Below are positions 6,176 through 10,137 of a DNA stretch of 10,137 nucleotides, piece by piece (the first letter of the stretch is position 1; each line of letters starts with the position of its first letter). The stretch comes from Actinomycetes bacterium (GTDB lineage: Bacteria; Actinomycetota; Acidimicrobiia; Acidimicrobiales; RAAP-2): NCBI GenBank assembly GCA_021850345.1, contig JAJZMN010000206.1, forward strand, positions 1 to 10,137. The letters are read 5' to 3'. The position numbers and the translations under genes were made by a program. Below the pieces are notes generated by a model. It saw only the letters and a program-made list of their open reading frames with translations, was not told the DNA's origin and ran no database searches.

Positions 6176-7761
6176 CGCCCCGCCCAGGGCTCGTCCTCGA
6201 GGTTGACCGCTCCACCCCGCCGACCCTTTTCTGGCACGGCGAGCGGTTCGTCCTCGAGCGGCTGCCCGAGGGCAGCCGGGTCATCTACGCGCCCGAGCCG
6301 CTCGCCGCCCTCGAAGACCCGGTCGCCGCGATCCGCCACGCCCTCCTCCACCCCGTCGGCGACCGGGAGCCGCTGCCGGCCATGCTCCGACCGGGGATGC
6401 GCCTCACCATCTGCTTCGACGACGTCTCGCTGCCGCTCCCGCCGATGCAGGCGCCCGACGTCCGCCAGATGGTCATCGAGCAGGTGCTCGACATGGCAGC
6501 CGAGGCGGGGGTCGACGACGTCGTCCTAGTCGCTGCGCTGGCCCTGCACCGGCGGATGACCGAGGCGGAGCTGCGCCACGCGCTCGGCGACCGGATCTAC
6601 GACGCGTTTGCGCCGCACGGGCTGCTCACCCAGCACGACGCAGAGGATCCCGACAACCTCATCCACCTCGGGACGACCGACAAGGGGGAGGACGTCGAGA
6701 TCAACAAGCGCGCCGCGACGAGCGACCTCCTCGTGTACGTCAACATCAACCTCGTCGCGATGGACGGTGGCCACAAGAGCGTGGCGACGGGCCTCGCCAG
6801 CTACCGCAGCCTCCGCCACCACCACAACCCCAAGACCATGGTGCACAGCAGGTCCTTCATGGACGCGCCCTCTTCGGAGCTGCATTCGTCCAATTGGCGC
6901 ATGGGACGGCTCATCGCGGAGAGCGGGGTGAAGATCTTCCAGATCGAGACGACGCTCAACACCGACACCTTCCCCTCGCAGTTCGGCTTCCTCCAGCGAA
7001 GGGAGTGGGAGTGGAGCCTGCGTGACCGCGCCACCTACGTCGCCACCGCCGCAGCGCTCGACCGGACCCCCGCACGCGTGGCACGCCAGATCTTCCACTC
7101 CATCCGCGCGCCGCACGCCCTCGTGTCCGTCCAGGCCGGCGAGGTCGAGGCCGTCCACGAGGTGACGACTGCCAACATCTGGAAGCAGCAAGGCGTGGAG
7201 GTCGACGGGCAGACCGACATTCTTACGATGGGTCTCCCCTACATCTGCCCCTACAACGTCAACTCGATCATGAACCCGATCCTCGTCGCGTGCCTCGGGC
7301 TCGGGTACTTCTTCAACCTCTACCGCGGACGGCCGCTCGTGCGGAAGGGCGGGGTCGTGATCATGCACCACCCCACCCCTTGGGAATTCCATCCCGGACA
7401 CCACCCGAGCTACATCGACTTCTTCGAAGAGGTGCTGAGCGACACCACCGACCCGGCCGAGATCTCCAAGACCTACGAGGAGTCCTTCGCGACCGACCCG
7501 TGGTACGTGCACCTCTACCGCACCGGCCACGCCTACCACGGCGTCCACCCCTTCTACATGTGGTACTGGTGCGCGCACGCCCTCGACCATCTCGGACGCG
7601 TGATCGTCGTCGGGGGCGATCCCGCCGCGGTGCGCCGCATGGGCTTCTCGCCAGCCACGAGCCTCGACGACGCCCTCGAGATGGCCTCGGACGTCGTGGG
7701 GCGCTCGCCAAGCCTCACCCATGTCCACACGCCGCCACTGCTCATGGCCGACGTGCGATGA
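6172..7761 (+). CDS. LarA/DUF2088-like protein (lactate racemase fold, divergent active site)
   Basis: The 529-residue protein has the LarA N-terminal domain (DUF2088) at about residues 70-230 and a long C-terminal part. LarA enzymes use the nickel-pincer nucleotide cofactor to racemise or epimerise alpha-hydroxy acids. With Lactiplantibacillus LarA numbering recalled from memory, H108, K184 and H200 fall, at one constant offset of 18, on H126 (ALALHRR), K202 (DGGHKSVATG) and H218 (LRHHHN). K184 holds the cofactor and H200 the nickel. The second catalytic base, H174, falls on I192, and the substrate Arg of the DxTRP motif is Leu in DDVSLP (83-88). It may bind the cofactor but act on another substrate. 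The C-terminal half has His-rich and aromatic runs (MHHPTPWEFHPGHHPSY near 398-413). No cofactor-making larB, larC or larE lies in the window. ATGA overlaps join it to both neighbours. Confidence 0.82.
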   Translation: MTPRPGLVLEVDRSTPPTLFWHGERFVLERLPEGSRVIYAPEPLAALEDPVAAIRHALLHPVGDREPLPAMLRPGMRLTICFDDVSLPLPPMQAPDVRQMVIEQVLDMAAEAGVDDVVLVAALALHRRMTEAELRHALGDRIYDAFAPHGLLTQHDAEDPDNLIHLGTTDKGEDVEINKRAATSDLLVYVNINLVAMDGGHKSVATGLASYRSLRHHHNPKTMVHSRSFMDAPSSELHSSNWRMGRLIAESGVKIFQIETTLNTDTFPSQFGFLQRREWEWSLRDRATYVATAAALDRTPARVARQIFHSIRAPHALVSVQAGEVEAVHEVTTANIWKQQGVEVDGQTDILTMGLPYICPYNVNSIMNPILVACLGLGYFFNLYRGRPLVRKGGVVIMHHPTPWEFHPGHHPSYIDFFEEVLSDTTDPAEISKTYEESFATDPWYVHLYRTGHAYHGVHPFYMWYWCAHALDHLGRVIVVGGDPAAVRRMGFSPATSLDDALEMASDVVGRSPSLTHVHTPPLLMADVR

Positions 7762-7810
7762 GCGGTGCGATGAGCGGTGCGATGAGCGGTGCGATGAGCG
7801 GTGCGATGAG
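7753..7810 (+). repeat. Perfect 12-base tandem repeat across a stop/start junction
   Basis: The unit GTGCGATGAGCG is repeated 4.8 times without error. Each copy holds the last codons of the LarA-like gene (GTG CGA TGA) and an ATG overlapping that stop. In the next frame each unit encodes Met-Ser-Gly-Ala, so the acyltransferase begins with four such repeats and has five in-frame ATGs (7758, 7770, 7782, 7794, 7806). Copy-number change would keep the frame but alter the N terminus and the number of start sites. Confidence 0.95.
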
Positions 7811-8705
7811 ACGCGCGTTATCGCCGGCACGGTTCCCGTTCGCGAAGCCCACGTGGCCCGCCGGAGTGCCACGCCCCGCCCCCGAGCGCCGTGTGGGGCT
7901 CGACTACGACCACGAATGGTCGCGCCGGTACCCCGTTCGGCTCGCCCGCGCGATGGTCCTCGACAACATCACGATGCCCGCCGCGCGCCTCGTCGCGCCG
8001 ACGACGGTGCGTGGCACCGAGCACCTGCGCCACGTCACCGCACCGGTGATCTTCGCGGCCAACCACGCGAGCCACCTCGACACGCCGCTCCTTCTCACCA
8101 CCCTTCCGGTCCGGTTCCGCCACCGCACCGTCGTCGCGGCCGCCGCCGATTACTTCTTCGACCGGCGATGGAAGGCGGCGCTGTGGTCCTTCTCGCTCGC
8201 GGCGATCCCGATCGAGCGCTCCCGGGTCAACCGCCGCTCGGCCGACGTCGCTGCCGAGCTGCTCGCCGACGGGTGGAACCTCGTCATCTTCCCCGAAGGT
8301 GGCCGCTCGCCGCACGGGTGGGCCCAGCCCTTCCGCCCGGCGAGCGCCGCCTACCTGGCACGGCGCACGGGCCGCCCGGTCGTGCCGGTCCACCTGAGCG
8401 GGACGCGCCACGTCCTGCCCAAGGCCGGCGAACGGCGGCTGCCGCGCCGCTCGCCCGTCTCCGTCGTCTTCGGCACGCCCCTCGTCCCCGACGAAGGCGA
8501 GGACGCTCGCCGGTTCAGCGCGCGCATCGAGAGGGCGGTGGCCGTCCTCGCGGACGAGGGCTCGAGCGATTGGTGGCGTGCCCGCCTGCGCGCGGCGCGC
8601 GGCGACACCCCCTCGCTCAGAGGTCCCGAGGTGGCCGAGTGGCGCAGGGCGTGGGCGCTCGACACCCGTCCCGCTGCCGGGCGCGACACCTGGCCACGCG
8701 TCTGA
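7758..8705 (+). CDS. PlsC-like lysophospholipid acyltransferase
   Basis: The protein belongs to the PlsC/LPLAT acyltransferases, which move an acyl group from acyl-CoA or acyl-ACP to lysophosphatidate or a similar alcohol at the membrane. Motif I NHASHLD (H103 and D108 from the first ATG) is the catalytic HX4D. IPIERS near 150-155 is motif II, FPEGGRS (178-184) is motif III with Gly for the usual Thr, and VVPVHLSGT (208-216) is motif IV. There is no clear membrane helix; a basic N terminus may attach to the membrane. It has 315 residues from ATG 7758 or 299 from ATG 7806; the leading 16 are the MSGA repeats and are probably dispensable. ATGA overlaps the LarA-like stop. It is the last gene of the overlapping set and supports a lipid role for the operon. 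The exact acceptor is unknown. Confidence 0.9.
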   Translation: MSGAMSGAMSGAMSGAMRRALSPARFPFAKPTWPAGVPRPAPERRVGLDYDHEWSRRYPVRLARAMVLDNITMPAARLVAPTTVRGTEHLRHVTAPVIFAANHASHLDTPLLLTTLPVRFRHRTVVAAAADYFFDRRWKAALWSFSLAAIPIERSRVNRRSADVAAELLADGWNLVIFPEGGRSPHGWAQPFRPASAAYLARRTGRPVVPVHLSGTRHVLPKAGERRLPRRSPVSVVFGTPLVPDEGEDARRFSARIERAVAVLADEGSSDWWRARLRAARGDTPSLRGPEVAEWRRAWALDTRPAAGRDTWPRV

Positions 8706-8710
8706 GAAGC

Positions 8711-8717
8711 TACACAT
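8711..8717 (+). promoter_or_regulatory. Possible -10 element of the glycosyltransferase gene
   Basis: TACACAT lies just before the GTG start at 8724, at about the distance seen for the other leaderless-type starts in this window. There is no ribosome binding site at a good distance in the 18-base gap. The gene may therefore have its own start of transcription in addition to read-through from the operon. Confidence 0.35.
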
Positions 8718-8723
8718 TCGGGC

Positions 8724-9482
8724 GTGTCCCTGAGCGACGGCCCGACGCTCGACCTCACGGTGGTGGTCCCCTACTTCAACCCGGGTGATCGCGTCCGGGA
8801 GACGGTCGAGGAGCTGGTGCGGACCCTGTCGGGCACGGGAGCGAGCTTCGAGGTGATCGCGGTCTCCGACGGGTCGACCGACGGCAGCGAGCAGGCGCTC
8901 GTGGACCTTCCCACCGAGCTCGTCAGGACCGTCCGCCTCCAGCACAACCGCGGCAAGGGCGAGGCGCTGCGGGTGGGCTTCGCCATGGGGCGCGGGCGCT
9001 TCCTCGGCTTCATCGACGCGGACGGCGACCTCCCCCCGGACCAGGTGGCGACGCTCGCCGCGATCGCACACGACACCGACACCCCCGCGCCCGACGTCGT
9101 GCTCGGCTCGAAGCGGCACCCGAGGTCTCAAGTCGTCTACCCGCCGCTTCGGCGCGTCTACTCGTGGGTCTGGCAACAGCTCGTGCTCGCACTCTTCGGG
9201 CTCAAGGTGCGCGACACCCAGACCGGCCTCAAGCTCGTCAGGCGCGAAGTGCTCGCCGACGTCCTCCCCCGCATGCTCGAGAAGCGGTTTGCCTTCGACC
9301 TCGAGCTCCTCGTGGTGGCCAGCCGGCTCGGCTATCGGCGATTCGTCGAAGTGCCGGTCCGCATCCGCCAGCGCTTCGGCAGCACCGTCTCGCCGCGGGC
9401 CGTGGCCGGCATGCTCGCGGACCTCATCGCGATCTTCTACCGGCTGCGGATCTCGCGCTTCTACGACCGGCCGCGTACGTAG
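8724..9482 (+). CDS. Family 2 glycosyltransferase, polyprenyl-phosphate sugar transferase type
   Basis: This 252-residue enzyme has a GT-A fold of family GT2, similar to dolichyl-phosphate mannose or glucose synthases (DPM1-like), which transfer a sugar from a nucleotide sugar to a polyprenyl phosphate. Visible motifs are LTVVVPYFNPG (11-21), VSDGSTDGS (47-55), HNRGKGEALRVGF (74-86), the metal-binding IDADGD (97-102), RDTQTGLKL (163-171) and FDLELLVVASRLGY (191-204). There are no C-terminal membrane helices, so it is the soluble or peripheral catalytic type. The GTG start at 8724 is 18 bases after the acyltransferase stop, with a possible own -10. Its last 22 bases overlap the convergent gatD gene. 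Whether it belongs to the lipid operon or serves cell-envelope sugars generally cannot be decided from the sequence. Confidence 0.9.
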   Translation: MSLSDGPTLDLTVVVPYFNPGDRVRETVEELVRTLSGTGASFEVIAVSDGSTDGSEQALVDLPTELVRTVRLQHNRGKGEALRVGFAMGRGRFLGFIDADGDLPPDQVATLAAIAHDTDTPAPDVVLGSKRHPRSQVVYPPLRRVYSWVWQQLVLALFGLKVRDTQTGLKLVRREVLADVLPRMLEKRFAFDLELLVVASRLGYRRFVEVPVRIRQRFGSTVSPRAVAGMLADLIAIFYRLRISRFYDRPRT

Positions 9483-10137
9483 CGCCGGAGCTGCCGGGCG
9501 GCGGCGAAGCGCCCGAGCTGCCGGGCGGCGACGATGCGACGGGCGGCGAAGCGACGGGCGGCGAAGCGACCGGCGTGCACCTCGGCGATCCTCTCCTCTC
9601 GCAGCGCAGCTTCCTCGGCGTCGTCGAGGGGCTCGAGAGGAGCCCCGAGCGCCCAGGAAAGGAGCAGATCGGCAAGCGAAGGGTTGCGCGCGAGAACCGG
9701 GCCGTGCAGATAGGTGCCGACGATCCTGCCCGAGATCGCCCCTTCGGTCCCGTCTCCGTTGCCCACGCCGGCCACCACCCGCGCCAGCGCTCCGACCCCG
9801 GGGCCGAGGGCGGTCACCCCGCCGTGGTTCTCGAAGCCCGTGAGCAGCGACAGGCCAAGGGAGCGGTCTGCTGGTTCCGCCAGGACCTCGCCGACCGCCC
9901 TGCGCCCGGTGCCCTTCGACGTCGTGACGTCGAGCAGCCCCACGCCGGCGAGGGGCGTCCCGTCGGCTGCGGGGAAGGTCAGCCCGACGATCTGGTAGCC
10001 CGCGCATACCGCGAGGACGGGTGCTCCCCCCTCCACGGCCCTGGCGAAGGACGCGTCCGCGCGCAGGCGTTCGGCGGACGCGGTCTGCGCCGCGTCCTCT
10101 CCGCCCCCGAGGCAGTCGAGATCGCCGCTCGGGAGCG
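9461..10137 (-). CDS. gatD: GatD-like glutamine amidotransferase subunit of lipid II amidation (5' end outside window)
   Basis: This is the glutaminase subunit of the MurT/GatD complex, which amidates the D-glutamate of peptidoglycan precursors to D-isoglutamine. About 225 residues are visible. The first ones, read up to the right edge, contain LGGGEDAAQTAS, the GGGxDxxQ signature of this family. APVLAVCAGYQIVG holds the nucleophile Cys, FENHGG and GTYLHGPVLARNPSLADLLLS hold the catalytic His and the GatD-type helix. These motifs separate it from the cobyric acid synthase relatives. The N terminus and murT, its usual upstream partner, would lie beyond the right edge. The C-terminal tail of about 35 residues is made of repeated RFAAR- and AARQL-type segments, is strongly basic and runs over the end of the glycosyltransferase gene. 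This tail looks like a late extension. Confidence 0.9.
   Translation of the reverse strand, partial: LPSGDLDCLGGGEDAAQTASAERLRADASFARAVEGGAPVLAVCAGYQIVGLTFPAADGTPLAGVGLLDVTTSKGTGRRAVGEVLAEPADRSLGLSLLTGFENHGGVTALGPGVGALARVVAGVGNGDGTEGAISGRIVGTYLHGPVLARNPSLADLLLSWALGAPLEPLDDAEEAALREERIAEVHAGRFAARRFAARRIVAARQLGRFAAARQLRRYVRGRS
9488..9570. repeat. Short direct repeats encoding the basic tail of GatD
   Basis: A 16-base unit GAGCTGCCGGGCGGCG occurs at 9488-9503 and again at 9515-9530. A 15-base unit GCGACGGGCGGCGAA occurs 2.3 times in tandem at 9536-9570. On the minus strand these give RFAAR-RFAAR and two AARQL segments. The pattern suggests growth of the gene end by slippage. Confidence 0.85.

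Noticed and set aside
6172..7761. Naming the gene larA as a lactate racemase
   Set aside because: One catalytic His and the substrate Arg appear to be replaced and the context is lipid-like, so lactate racemase activity is not supported.
7753..7810. CRISPR array
   Set aside because: The 12-base units are contiguous with no spacers, lie in a coding junction and have no cas genes nearby.
8706..8723. Terminator between the acyltransferase and the glycosyltransferase
   Set aside because: The 18-base gap has no inverted repeat or T-tract.
7818..10007. Long minus-strand open frame of about 730 codons
   Set aside because: It runs antisense to the acyltransferase, the glycosyltransferase and into another frame of gatD. 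The composition is a GC-rich shadow and no family motif appears.

Overview
The window is a high-GC stretch of a bacterial chromosome, most likely from an actinobacterium of the Acidimicrobiia or a related deep lineage. The clues are strong G/C preference at third codon positions, GTG starts, 1- to 4-base stop/start overlaps, several apparently leaderless genes, a GatD-type peptidoglycan amidation subunit, and a bacterial acyl-CoA reductase-like protein of a kind common in lipid-rich actinobacteria. Assignment below phylum is inference.

Layout, left to right. Positions 1-75 hold the last codons of a plus-strand gene that enters from outside. Positions 76-249 are non-coding and end in the promoter of a MazE/MazF-type toxin-antitoxin pair (250-764). 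This pair is visibly less GC-rich than the rest and ends beside a minus-strand tRNA-Val(CAC) gene (791-867). A short control region (868-1010) with two inverted repeats precedes a three-helix membrane protein of unknown function (1011-1799). A convergent gap with a small hairpin follows, then a minus-strand TetR-family repressor (1867-2469).

Divergent from the repressor is a tightly packed plus-strand operon. It encodes a two-domain protein (fatty-acyl-CoA-reductase-like SDR fused to a HAD-IB phosphatase, 2538-4898), a zinc-dependent medium-chain dehydrogenase (4895-6175), a divergent LarA/DUF2088 protein (6172-7761) and a PlsC-like acyltransferase (7758-8705). All three junctions are 4-base stop/start overlaps. 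A DPM1-like family 2 glycosyltransferase follows after 18 bases (8724-9482), with what looks like its own promoter. Its 3' end overlaps a convergent gatD gene (9461 to beyond the right edge), a glutamine amidotransferase subunit of the MurT/GatD lipid II amidation enzyme.

How the genes may work together. Two perfect palindromes of the form CTACCA-NN-TGGTAG lie in the 68-base gap between the repressor and the operon and overlap both predicted promoters. The TetR protein therefore probably represses itself and the operon, perhaps in response to an acyl-CoA or other lipid. Acyl reduction, phosphate removal, alcohol/aldehyde oxidoreduction, a nickel-pincer-type isomerase fold and acyl transfer in one transcript suggest an uncharacterised lipid or lipid-headgroup pathway. 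That is an inference from families and order; no product can be read from the sequence. The operon is the best candidate here for an undescribed system.
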